A stretch of DNA of 28,708 nt from contig NAOQ01000046.1 in the NCBI GenBank assembly GCA_002751075.1, positions 182,933-211,640 on the forward strand, read 5' to 3'. This stretch comes from Ichthyophonus hoferi (taxonomy: Eukaryota; Opisthokonta; Ichthyosporea; Ichthyophonida; Ichthyophonidae). Position 1 is the first letter of the stretch. Each line of letters opens with the position of its first letter. The notes under the pieces are model-generated. The model was not told the origin of the DNA. It ran no database searches and saw only the letters and a program-made list of their open reading frames with translations. The position numbers and the translations under genes are program-made. This document shows, piece after piece, positions 9,758 through 19,638 of this stretch.

Positions 9758-9913
9758 ATGAGGAAATTTGTTACCCCATACGCGGAGTACAACTACATCA
9801 TAAAAAAGACAGTTAATAATGGTTCTTATTTGGAAATACGCTTCAAGGCTACAACAGTGAATTTGTTATTAACGACGTTCCTAACTGTATTTATGACTAT
9901 AAATGGGATCTGA
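9758..9913 (+). CDS. Micro-ORF B, 51 aa, C-terminal hydrophobic segment
   Basis: ATG 9758 to TGA 9911-9913. The frame extends upstream to an ATG at 9671, but that extension is not open in copy A, so only the downstream ATG is supported by comparison. The protein contains AEYNYIIKKTVNNGSYLEIR and a hydrophobic tail (LLLTTFLTVFMTINGI). It is divergent from the intact lyase. Conserved core with micro-ORF A: AE-N-I, TV-NGSYLE-R, VN-L, TFLTVF, NGI. Unknown function. Confidence 0.5.
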   Translation: MRKFVTPYAEYNYIIKKTVNNGSYLEIRFKATTVNLLLTTFLTVFMTINGI

Positions 9914-10435
9914 CCTTAAAATTTATTATTGGCTAATACAATTTATTAAAGATTACAGGGACCCAATAGAAATGTCTGATCTTATTTCAATACTCGAATA
10001 CTATTTGAATGGGTCACTGGGTAATTACCCCATTAATACAAGTTCTCATACGATTTAACGATAAATAAATTTACCTTTGCAATAAACTAATGTATGATAG
10101 ATCTGATTATTTTATTATCCGTAGCCACATTACGTGTTTATTAGCAGTCTAGTAACAATTTCTTTAAAAAATTAGCTTACCACTAAAACTTACATAACTA
10201 TATCTATATAGTTATGCATATAGATCAATCACCATTTAAGGGTGTATGTACTCATTTTTTCTATATACTATTTTTATGCAACTGCATTACAGTAACATAA
10301 TTATAAGATGTATTTTTTTTTAAAAAAAAATTATCATTCAGTATTAGACACTCATTGTATCACTTCAGCGTGATTGGTTTGCAATTTTGGGTCAATAAAA
10401 CAAGAAATAGTTGTATATGTATAAAACATTTTAAA

Positions 10436-12025
10436 AACTTAAGATTCCATCGTTGGAGATTGATCTGCGACCCTACTGGGATTGGCTAGACATCAGCATA
10501 TGCTGACTACTGTGAGTGGTAGCCCATGCTTCACTCCGAGTAGTGCACATTCATATTATAATAATCACATTATCCATTAAATTGCTATAAATTTAAATAT
10601 AATATTCATAATAAATTCATAATAAAATACAATCCAATAAACTATAAATAATAATGGAGTACTTTGGCTCTAAAAAAAGTGATGATAAATTCCAGCGATA
10701 AACATCATTAGCTCCACACAACTTATACATGCCTTATTATAGTAATTTAATTTATACCAGCCAGTAAATATGGAGATGACCATCTTTTATTAACGAATAA
10801 AATCACCTGTTCTGAATGTAGATAAGGATCGCATTCCTACCTAACTGCTCTAAGAACCACAAAATAAATAAGTCACACATACCTTCCTATTGCATATGCA
10901 TATATTTTGATCTAATATGTGGTTGCTGGACATAATTTATATGATTGCTTGGCAGCCCTTGATTATCAAATTACCTCAGCATTTCATAATGTGCATGCAT
11001 TGTTATAAAGCTAATTATTGTTATTTTCGAAATTAGTACTACTAGTATATATATGTAAATAGCAATTACGTTTGAAAGTATACTATCTCTGTGCTGTGTG
11101 TATAGACAATGCATTGAGTAATAGACCATTCTTGTTAACCTTTATACCATCTCATTAAGACAGCAAGAGGCTTTCTGTTTAAACCAATGAATGATTTAGT
11201 CCAGTTTCTATGTGTGCTTGAGTCAAACCTGTCAAGTCTAGCCACTCCGAAATATGAAGGGGCCACTGCATGCCTCTAAAAAATGGCTAATTGAAAAAAT
11301 CATTCTACAATGAATCGACTATTCAATGTATTTTAGGCATGATACCTATATTCAAACTCTTAATTCGGTGGTGTATAGATTTTATACTTTTGGCAAATCA
11401 CAATAAAATCCAAACCACTGTGCCAAAATTTATATAATACTATGATTAAACAAAACTGGAGTATTGTTCTCCACTATAACCTGTTTTTATTTTAAAATGT
11501 AATTAAGAAAATTATTGATATGCCTTTAAATACTTACCTGTGATCCCACCTTTTCTCTTTCTTTTTCTATATTTCTCTACATGTACGCGTATTTCCTTCC
11601 CCTTCTATATTAATATTGATTGCCATTACAGTTGCACCTTTATATTTTGAAGAGTATATATATATATATTACTTTAAAAATATATTCTTTGCTCTTTGTT
11701 AATCAGTAGACATAGTTATAGTGACCTATTTTCTGGTTCAGCTGAATTTAGTGGATTTATCTACAGTGTTGCAGATAAATACAGCTAGTAAGTGGAAGCT
11801 ATTGTGTAGAAAAAAGCTAATAAATAAAATATCAAGGAAAGCTTAATAAAAGTGTCGGAAATATTCATGACGGTTCCCCTCATTGCACTGTTATAGCCGA
11901 TTCTTTTATCTCTATTTATTTTATGATATATTATATTTGCTTATTACTGGCTTTAGTGTTTAATTCTATAATGCTGACAATTCAATCAATTTATACAATA
12001 AATCTGAACATTAATTATTAATTAG
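10436..12025. other. Gene-poor AT-rich stretch with small coding-like relics
   Basis: 10440-10560 is a GC-richer island without a recognisable tRNA or ORF. 11139-11279 (+) is a 46-codon open frame reading ARGFLFKPMNDLVQFLCVLE then ESNLSSLATPKYEG, protein-like but unassigned and without a good start. 11707-11787 (+) has a pyrimidine-rich acceptor and a GTAAGT donor but its 26 codons match nothing known. Nothing else seen. Confidence 0.35.
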
Positions 12026-12650
12026 TGTTACAAGATCGCTAACTACAGATGAATAAGTAGGTTCGATCGAAGCCCAGATAATAAGATAATAAGGTCAATA
12101 ATCGTAGCTCAAGATTAGTTAGTTGCATAGTGCATTAACTGATTAGTGTTTGTATTGAATAATATTTTTCAACTTGATAAATTGATTTGTCAACAAAAGT
12201 AGTTACACCAATGAAGTAGCTGACTAAAGAGCCTTCTAGAAAAGAGATCAGGATGAAGGAAAACCAAAGCCAATAATAATAGACCTCCACTCACATATAT
12301 GCAGGAACACTAGGGAAAAAGATATGCGACTTGCTCACGTATACGCGGTGTCTATGGCAAACACGAAGTTCTCGAAAACGTACTCAAAAATACCTTGCAC
12401 TTAATTATATATATGTATTTAGTATACACATCGTTATTGTAATATCTAACCTACCACTGGCTCTCGTATAAGATAATCAGTGTTCAAATTGTTCACTCGT
12501 TCAGAAGTCAGAAAGCTGATAAATGACACTAAATAGCATTAATAGATAGCAATATTGGTGTTTATTTACATAGTGACATGGCTCCACTAAATGATCGATC
12601 TCATTGTGCAATTTCCGTAGTTGAATCCAAACCCATAAATATATTAAATT
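12026..12650 (-). mobile_element. Old dispersed LTR-like repeat, copy 2
   Basis: Reverse complement matches copies at 4545-5165 and 13790-14456 over their length. Shared blocks include CTTCTGAACGAG, CCAGTGGTAG, ACCGCGTATxxGTGAGC, GTCAGCTAC-TCATTGGTGTAACTACTT, TTGACAAATCA and ATGCAACTAACTAATCTTGAG. Its 3' end reads GATCTTGTAACA (TG...CA-type terminus). The 5' end, near 12650, falls about 40 bases beyond the 3' end of the tRNA-Lys. Solo-terminal-repeat fossil by inference; no internal region seen. Confidence 0.6.
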
Positions 12651-12684
12651 GATTTAAGTAACGTACAATATTGAAATAAAATAC

Positions 12685-12692
12685 AAAAGAAA
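12685..12692 (-). terminator. RNA polymerase III terminator of tRNA-Lys
   Basis: TTTCTTTT on the minus strand immediately follows the last tRNA base at 12693; the TTTT run is the standard Pol III stop. Confidence 0.75.
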
Positions 12693-12706
12693 CGCCCAAC
12701 GTGGGG
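12693..12706 (-). tRNA. tRNA-Lys, 3' end, cut by assembly gap
   Basis: On the minus strand this reads CCCCACGTTGGGCG: the 3' side of the T stem, the 3' side of the acceptor stem (GTTGGGC) and discriminator G. It pairs with GCCCGGC at 13253-13259 (two G-U pairs), exactly as in eukaryotic nuclear tRNA-Lys. The rest is hidden by the run of N. Confidence 0.85.
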
Positions 12707-13246
12707 NNNNNNNNNNNNNNNNNNNNNNNNNNNNNNNNNNNNNNNNNNNNNNNNNNNNNNNNNNNNNNNNNNNNNNNNNNNNNNNNNNNNNNNNNNNNNN
12801 NNNNNNNNNNNNNNNNNNNNNNNNNNNNNNNNNNNNNNNNNNNNNNNNNNNNNNNNNNNNNNNNNNNNNNNNNNNNNNNNNNNNNNNNNNNNNNNNNNNN
12901 NNNNNNNNNNNNNNNNNNNNNNNNNNNNNNNNNNNNNNNNNNNNNNNNNNNNNNNNNNNNNNNNNNNNNNNNNNNNNNNNNNNNNNNNNNNNNNNNNNNN
13001 NNNNNNNNNNNNNNNNNNNNNNNNNNNNNNNNNNNNNNNNNNNNNNNNNNNNNNNNNNNNNNNNNNNNNNNNNNNNNNNNNNNNNNNNNNNNNNNNNNNN
13101 NNNNNNNNNNNNNNNNNNNNNNNNNNNNNNNNNNNNNNNNNNNNNNNNNNNNNNNNNNNNNNNNNNNNNNNNNNNNNNNNNNNNNNNNNNNNNNNNNNNN
13201 NNNNNNNNNNNNNNNNNNNNNNNNNNNNNNNNNNNNNNNNNNNNNN
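12707..13246. other. Assembly gap, 540 N
   Basis: Unknown bases. The gap begins and ends inside tRNA-Lys sequence. A single 73-base tRNA would need only 46 bases here, so either the gap size is a placeholder or at least two tRNA-Lys genes flank or fill it. Confidence 0.99.
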
Positions 13247-13259
13247 GAGCTAGCCGGGC
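13247..13259 (-). tRNA. tRNA-Lys, 5' end, cut by assembly gap
   Basis: On the minus strand this reads GCCCGGCTAGCTC: the acceptor 5' strand, U8-A9 and the first D-stem bases (internal A-box start). It is the standard start of nuclear tRNA-Lys. Upstream on the same strand is AAAATATATG, a TATA-like sequence. It may be the same gene as 12693-12706 or a second tandem copy. Confidence 0.85.
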
Positions 13260-13789
13260 ATATATTTTAAAAATGTATTATTACATTACTTGTTATCTTG
13301 TGTATTATTAGAAAAGTCTAATATGCTTTAGAGGCATATCTAATAAATTATGCCAAATTGTCGGTGGAAAGGTTTATATTTACTATACAATGACCTAAAT
13401 ATAATTCTTAACTTTAATTATATCTGGTATAGAACGTATTTTTTTCCGTCATAGGGTCTAATTCCTTAGAAAAAATGGTTTTCATTGCTACTTACTATAA
13501 ATAGATAGAGCCTCCAATTAAATCCCATTCGAATTATAAACATGTGTTAATATCGCTCTTTTTTTTAAAATAACATCGTGAATCCACTTCCTAATGCCAT
13601 ACTTGTATTTATTTATGACTTAAGTGATACATATAATTTTTAATCCTTGTGTAATTCCTCTTAAACTCTAAATCATGTTTTGCCAAATGTACGGTTTAAG
13701 TCAAGACAGATGCAGCCTGTCAGTAAGAACATGTTTGCGCTTTTTTTCCATATATATATATTAAGTTTTATAAGAATCCGTGGGAGTTC
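13260..13789. other. AT-rich spacer, no gene seen
   Basis: No open frame, RNA or repeat that I can support between the tRNA 5' end and the LTR-like repeat copy 3. Confidence 0.5.
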
Positions 13790-14456
13790 TGTTGACCAAT
13801 CTACAGTTTCTCGGGATCTCCAATTGTTTTTCGCAATCAGTGGTTGATATTTCTCTACTAGCGTTAATAATAGCTAATTGGTTAGATCTATTCTTAAGAT
13901 TAAGTTCAACCATTACTGAAGAAGGAATTTCCACTTTAGTTCATTTAAGTGGTACGATAGTGCTTATGGTGTATATAATCCGTAAGTGGTGTTATATTAG
14001 TATGTACGCAGTTCTCTGATTTCTGAATGAGCGAGAGATCTGGACACTCATTATCGTATGTGAGTGCTAACGGTGGACTCGATATTACAATAATGGTGTG
14101 ATTCTTATATATATATATAATTAAGTGCAAAGTATTTGTGTGTATTACGAGAACGTCGTACTTTTGCTACTCATCACCGCGTATGTGTGAGCGGGTCCTT
14201 TGTTGGTTACTGTAGTTTACATTTATACTGAATTCTTTTTAAAATGCCTTTAGCCAGCTACCTCATTGGTGTAACTACTTGCAGATTGCCTGTTGACAAA
14301 TCAGTCTATCAAGTTGAAAGATATTATGCAATTAAAACATTATTCAATTCAATCACTATGCAACTAACTAATCTTGAGCCACGGTCATTGATCTACCTAC
14401 TATCTTGAAATACGATCGAACCTTTTTACTCATGTGTGGTTGGCAATCTTGCAACA
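13790..14456 (+). mobile_element. Old dispersed LTR-like repeat, copy 3
   Basis: Starts TGTTGACC and ends CTTGCAACA, so termini are TG...CA; about 667 bases. It matches copy 1 (same strand) and copy 2 (opposite strand) in block order. A run of open codons inside it (13780-14019) is not shared by the other copies and is not a gene. Probable solo long terminal repeat, old. Confidence 0.6.
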
Positions 14457-14642
14457 TTTTTTATGTTATAACAGGAGTGTATAGTTGCAATATGAATACA
14501 CATTTTAGTTTAAAACTATTCTTTGGCTTGTATGCCCAATGTTATAGATAAATGAAGTGCCTCTTATTTTGAATAATACCAGTAGGTGTTAGGCATTGAA
14601 GTCTTCTTCGTCTCTATCAGTTAGGTCTGTTATCTCTTCGAT

Positions 14643-14882
14643 TCAGTTGGTTTGATCCGACGAGCTTGAATCGGAAGATAGTGGTATTGAAAGTGAAATG
14701 GGCGGAACAGGAATGTACTGCATGGTTGTATTTACACGGATAGTAGGCGAACTATCGATGGTGGAATCGGAAGAAGGTATTGTGACCTGCTTTTTACCGA
14801 TGCGAGTTGACTCTTCGATGGACCTTGGAGTCAGAAGTACTTGCCGTTTACTGGAGTTCGATTTAATTAACGACTTGGACTT
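14643..14882 (-). CDS. Ser/Lys-rich open frame, likely terminal exon or relic
   Basis: Seventy-nine open codons on the minus strand, ending in TGA at 14643-14645. There is no early ATG (the first is about residue 54), so it would be a last exon; AG at 14880-14881 is a possible acceptor. Readable segments are SSKRQVLLTPRSIEE, RIGKKQVTIPSSDS and IPLSSDSSSSDQTN. It aligns with the plus-strand ORF at 19053-19313: KRxLxLxP, then S-x-R-x-x-KK, then V-x-[LI]-P, spaced almost equally. No domain recognised. Confidence 0.4.
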   Translation of the reverse strand, partial: KSKSLIKSNSSKRQVLLTPRSIEESTRIGKKQVTIPSSDSTIDSSPTIRVNTTMQYIPVPPISLSIPLSSDSSSSDQTN

Positions 14883-15971
14883 TTACATAGTCAGATACAT
14901 GATTATTTACTATAGCATAAAACCTGTACTTTAAAAGCCTGTTTATTAATCGCGAAGCCATAAGCTATGACTTCGTTAAAGCTAATTACTATTAATTAAA
15001 ACGTATCTATTAATAGTCTTGTACCACTAATACAATGATTCCAACCTGATTAATAGTTCTAGTACGGAAATACTAACCAATCAGTGAGAGGCTAGTAACT
15101 AAGTACTTCACACAATTATAATTAATTAAATCCATATACGTACTAGCTTAATATAACAATATTAGGGTTTAGGGTTTATGTACATATATTACTAAATTGT
15201 GTTCAAGGTTGGCGCCAAATAGTAAATTAGAATTATCAAAATATATACTTAAAACCTAAAATCAAAATAATGCCACAACGTTTTATACTATTATTGCAAC
15301 TTGTATCACAATGAAAAGAAAAAATCAATATGAAAAGAGAATATAATGAGATATTTCAACAGTATGATTATGCTGACTAAGATTATAAGTAGTTAGCATA
15401 TATTATACGTTTATACTAAAGCTATGGCAACTAGTATGACGTCTATACACAACCTTGGTTATTATAAAACTATTAGAATTATATTGTACATCACATCACC
15501 ACCTACTACGGATCTAGATTAAACATCACATGCGCCCCTGCGCATCTATCTATATGATATTTTGGGTGTGCTACAGCGATCATAACTTTAAAAAATAAGT
15601 GGACATTTATATTGTGAAGTAATCACACCTTAGAATTATTTAACAGACATTCTTGAAATTCAGAGAATCTATTTTGATCTAAGATAAATGATGGCTTTCT
15701 ACATTTGTGGGTTTTCCTAGATCTAAGTATCAAATACAGCTAGCTACATATATAACATAGAAAAAGTAATTAAAATAAACCTATAGCTATGTAATTAATT
15801 AATGTTGAGTTTTGAAGTATAAAAAGATTCTTTCTTAGAAAGATTGAGGAATCTTAATAATGTAGCAATACTGAATAAAGGCTATACAGTTTTATCCTAA
15901 TTGTTAAAAAGAATATTTAATTAATTTGGATTTTTTTTTACCTAGTCATAATCATTTAATATTATTAGCAC
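14883..15971. other. AT-rich stretch, no firm gene
   Basis: Contains TTAGGGTTTAGGGTTTA at 15162-15178, two to three telomere-like units, too few to be a telomere. A 25-codon minus-strand frame near 15510-15590 (MIAVAHPKYHIDRCAGAHVM) is not supported by anything else. Confidence 0.35.
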
Positions 15972-16283
15972 TTAATTTTTATTGGAAATAGGACTAGTGT
16001 CTGTTTTACCGAGCTCTATTAGATGGCCGTCGTCAGGTGAAGGGCAGGCTAAAACTTTAGTTAGCTGCACTCGAATCCCTCTCTGTTGATCAATGGATAT
16101 AAAACCTTTTAGTTTCTTACTCGGCGATATATTGTATATGTAATAACTTTGATTTAGTTGTGGCTGCATGTATATAGTCATGGAATTATTATTTTCTGAA
16201 GAATCAACCTGAGACTTAGCTAGTTGGCCTTCTAGTAAAGTAGCTGGATTATCTACTTCATGCTCTTTGAGAACAATAGACAT
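15972..16283 (-). CDS. Unrecognised ORF, 103 aa, related to small ORF at 1982
   Basis: ATG 16283 gives 103 residues beginning MSIVLKEHEVDNPATLLEGQ. A GTG at 16307 extends the same frame without a better start. A different frame from ATG 16300 encodes a signal-like stretch (MFCFILCLLFSK) that stops after 15 codons. Because the relative at 1982 joins a similar hydrophobic start to TALDAQLVQPGVD in one frame, this copy has either lost frame near its N-terminus or starts at 16283 as a non-secreted protein. The C-terminal part reads KKLKGFISIDQQRGIRVQLT and LACPSPDDGHLIELGKTD. GTAAAA at about 16001-16006 could be a donor, so a downstream exon is possible. No family recognised. Confidence 0.4.
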   Translation of the reverse strand: MSIVLKEHEVDNPATLLEGQLAKSQVDSSENNNSMTIYMQPQLNQSYYIYNISPSKKLKGFISIDQQRGIRVQLTKVLACPSPDDGHLIELGKTDTSPISNKN

Positions 16284-16370
16284 AATATGAAACAAAACAT
16301 AAAGCACACAAATTGAACAGTAAATTATTGCAGACTGAGAATCGTGTTTATTATTAGTTGTCTTTGTTCC

Positions 16371-16377
16371 TTTTATA
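16371..16377 (-). promoter_or_regulatory. TATA box for minus-strand ORF at 15972-16283
   Basis: GTATAAAAGG on the minus strand, roughly 70-90 bases before the candidate ATGs. It is one of the best TATA matches in the window and argues the ORF is, or was, transcribed. Confidence 0.5.
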
Positions 16378-16424
16378 CTTGCCCAACCTTTGTTTATTGT
16401 GGGTGTTAATTTTGATTAGCACCA

Positions 16425-16660
16425 CATAGCTGTGTTCATTAAGGTGAATAGGACCAATTGTAAAGATCCTTATTGGTTAATACAATTTCACAAAAGGTCA
16501 CTGAGGCCCACTAGAATTGTCTGATATTTTCTCGATAATCTTATACTATATACTATCATATCTTCAATTGTATGGTTCGTTAGCTATCCATTAAAATATT
16601 TGTTTGCATAATATGCATCGATAAATCAATTTAACCTAGTTAAGAAAGTTATGCTATTAA
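16425..16660 (+). repeat. Third, partial copy of the micro-ORF downstream flank
   Basis: Matches 7160-7370 and 9890-10075. Shared pieces: TGTxTTCATTAxxGTGAATxGGA (end of the micro-ORF), TTATTGGxTAATA, GTCTGATxTT, TCGATA-TC-TACTAT, TCGATAAATCAATTTACCTA. The micro-ORF frame is not preserved here. Confidence 0.65.
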
Positions 16661-19052
16661 TTACTATTGAACCGAACACAAAAATTGTTTGTTTACAGTT
16701 AAAAGGAAACATTGAACGTTTTAGTTCCAACATTATTACATATATAGTCTGAAAAAATAGTTAGTATAATCTATTGATGTTAAATGACAATCAAGATGAT
16801 CGATCAAAATTGAACCAACCAATGGCAGAAGCTCTGCGACTAGACTACATAATAAGTCATTTCAGATCTTGTGTCACAAAATAATGAAATTAATTAATCC
16901 AATTTCTAATTATTGGTCATTAAAACCAGGTATAAAATTTAGAGTAGAGTTTGTGGTGTATTGATTTTCTATCGGAGTCCGACAGCACTAACACTACTTC
17001 CAACAAATAATAATTGAAAAGTTCTAATACCTGTGATACTACTTTAATTTGAATATAGAAATGACTACACGTAAATAATTTCGTGTCTCTGTATGCAGCA
17101 GCCTAAATGTGATTTTAAAAGCCATATTGCGTATTCTCTATGATAGAAATGGTTTATATATACCAAAGATAAAATGAGGTACCCATGTGCAAAGGAGATG
17201 GATATTCAAATTATGGCCGATTTCTGCACCAGTACACTCACAGGACAACAAACCATACTAGAATTTACGTTCTTTCTAATACAGAGAAAACCCTGGCTAC
17301 ATATTTGCAAATTTATGAAGCACAGAAACAATTAGAAAAACATAAAGGTAGCTTAGATAGTAAACAAACAAGGTGACAAGAAAAACTACAGGTAGAATTC
17401 ATATTAAAATGTAAGTAAGGTAAATCCACAAAAATTAGATAGCCTTTGGTTTGGAACTTAAAACAAAATAAAGAAAAGCAGGAAACTTCATTAACTATAT
17501 AACATACATTTATTGAAGAAAGGAAGAGATATGATTGTGTTTTATAAAATTAAAACATAAGATAAAAAATGTTAAGTGCTCTCTTACTTAATAATCTAAT
17601 TTTAACTATTTGAAATAACATACCGTAGTGGCATGAGGGAGAAGGGCTAAATAGTTGCTACGCAATATATATATATATACTAATTATGTATTACCTTTTA
17701 TAGAAATTTTATATTATAGTCAGTAGAAATAGCATTGCTGGAAACCATTAAAAGTATATGTTGAGAATAAGGCAAATTAACCTTTAGATAGAAGAATTAT
17801 GCATATCTATCTGAGCCAGTGGTGCGTTCAATATATATCAATTCAATATATTAAGTAGGTAGGATGTTTTGTATTGCAACAATCGGTTATATTTACATCA
17901 AATCGACTCTTAGCGTGGTTGTGAGCTTTTGGAATTTGTTTGTATTGCAACTGAATAGGCATTAAAAATTTAGTTATTTATTGTTACATATTTTATATAC
18001 ATCAATACACAATACATAACAAAGAATACATACACTATATGTAAATATGACTGCACTACAAAAATAAAGAATATTAGTTCAAAAGAATAGGTTTTCCAAT
18101 CCGGACTGATATTTGGAATTTGCCTTTAATATGATAAAAGAAATATTGTCATATATCGTGTGTAAATAAGCATTGTCTAGTAAAATAGAAAGGGTTTTGG
18201 TAATATTATTATGGCATTCAGACAAATGTCATAAAAGAGCACTACTAGACAAGTAAAACAAGAAACCTCCAAATAGAGCATTTGCAGAATTTCAATTAAA
18301 GCATAAGAACAATGCAACAAGATATGCCAGACAATTGGTACAATGGAACTAATGTGGTTTAGATGATCCTTTGGAACATTATACATAAATGGCACATCGA
18401 CTACTGACGAGTTAGTTAGATAAATTCTTATCCGAGGAACATGAGAATAACGAGATTATCATTATGTGGATCTGTTGCAATATAGGTTGGTATAGGCATA
18501 TGTTAGGTATATGCTCTAAGTATTAGATGTGTACATAGAGCCGACTAGTTATTAACATTGCACCATTTAGAGTATGGGTCTAGTTTAATTAGCAGTAATA
18601 ACCTTTACGTACGATTCATTACTTTAGTGGTGTGACACTTATTAATAGATACTTTATTGTAGTTAAAATCTTTTTATTTACATATATTGATTACAAATCC
18701 GTATAATATTTTTGCGGAGTTTAAGTTTAGGAGTTTTATTTTAATATTTATAAAAAGAAATAGAAATAGATGTTTGAGAGCCAATTTAGTTATAAGTTAA
18801 CTATAAAAAAGTAGAAGGGTATAGTAAGAGGTGCTACATATATAACAGAACACCCCCTTACTAAAGTGAAAACAATCTTAAGCAATCTATAGCTCAGTTG
18901 TCGGGACTATATTAAGTAAATGACAGGTCAGTCACTTCCATTGAAACTATACAACCAAACCCCAGGTCTGTATTAAGGACCGGAAATTATACTCGTAACT
19001 ACATGTTGTTTGATTTAGATTGAAAGTGTCTCTGTTATGTAGTAATGTTGTA
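16661..19052. other. Gene-poor AT-rich stretch
   Basis: No gene I can support. 16785-16870 (+) has an open run including PMAEALRLDYIISHF, ending in TAA. 17185-17376 (+) is an open frame with no recognisable motif. 17665-17680 is an AT dinucleotide run. 18850-19050 leads into the next exon-like region and includes a possible acceptor TTTGATTTAG ending at 19019. Confidence 0.35.
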
Positions 19053-19313
19053 ATGTTACGAAGCCAGAGCACCAGTTCTTCAGAAGATGGTATCAGTACA
19101 AAACGCAAGCTTATACTAATTCCCATCACTGCATCATGGTCTGCTAGAGAGGACAAAAAAGTTAAGGTAAACCTTCCGTTTGCATCAGAAGAACCATCCA
19201 CCTATAGTCTGTCTAACGAGACTCCACTGCCGGCAGACTTTGACTTGGATTACACCTCAATAGATCACTTAGGACCAACGACCAGCTTGGAGGAAATAAG
19301 TACCATTGACTAA
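19053..19313 (+). CDS. Ser/Glu-rich open frame, paralogue of 14643-14882
   Basis: From ATG 19053 there are 86 codons to TAA 19311-19313; the same frame is open to 19020 and may instead start at an upstream splice acceptor. N-terminal half is basic and Ser-rich (RSQSTSSSEDGISTKRKLI, then EDKKVKVNLPFASEE); the C-terminal part is acidic (PADFDLDYTSIDHLGP, then SLEEISTID). It shares an ordered KR-L-P ... R-KK ... P pattern with the minus-strand frame at 14643-14882. No family recognised. Likely the last exon of a gene, or a small ORF. Confidence 0.4.
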   Translation: MLRSQSTSSSEDGISTKRKLILIPITASWSAREDKKVKVNLPFASEEPSTYSLSNETPLPADFDLDYTSIDHLGPTTSLEEISTID

Positions 19314-19383
19314 AACCATGACATGATTAACAGACTGCAGTTTACCACCCACCCTGTGACTGTGAGAATTTAAGTAATTAGCA

Positions 19384-19545
19384 ACAGCATTTTATTCCAG
19401 TTTTAATGGAATTGAGTGCACTGAATGAATACCTTCATTCAGTTGTAGAAAAATCAAGACAAATCAAATATGGAGTGATATGGGAAGGCAGAGCAAATGC
19501 TATTCTACTGCTTTTCTTGGGTTAAATAAGGTAAGAGGATGTTTG
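19384..19545 (+). other. Coding-like stretch with a consensus donor
   Basis: An open run containing LMELSALNEYLHSVVEKSRQ and YGVIWEGRANAILLLFLG ends in a TAA close to AAG|GTAAGA (donor at about 19531). A second frame (DMGRQSKCYSTAFLGLNK) runs open into that donor. It may be an exon of an unrecognised gene reading toward 19900. Confidence 0.25.
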
Positions 19546-19638
19546 CAATGTACAGCTACTTTTTTTTACAAAAATGAAGCACAAACCGCAACATGAAATA
19601 GCTTGCTTCAATATATATGGATAAAAGTTCTTACAGAT

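Larger units (their letters stand above)
8234..10435 (+). repeat. Segmental duplication copy B
   Basis: Second copy of the lyase/micro-ORF module, in direct orientation, about 2.45 kb after copy A. This copy retains a full-length lyase. Base differences are spread throughout, so the duplication is not recent. Confidence 0.9.

Noticed and set aside
10440-10560. Possible tRNA or SINE in a GC-richer island
   Set aside because: No cloverleaf, A box/B box pair or second copy in the window could be made out.
11707-11787. Candidate orphan exon with good acceptor and GTAAGT donor
   Set aside because: Only 26 codons, no recognisable family and no partner exons; such pairs are expected by chance in this AT-rich sequence.
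12701-13270. ORF across the run of N
   Set aside because: It is an artefact of unknown bases; only tRNA ends flank the gap.
13780-14019. 79-codon plus-strand ORF
   Set aside because: It lies inside an LTR-like repeat and is not open in the other copies.
15162-15178. Telomere-like TTAGGGTTTAGGG
   Set aside because: Too few units and set in internal sequence; recorded only as a short motif.
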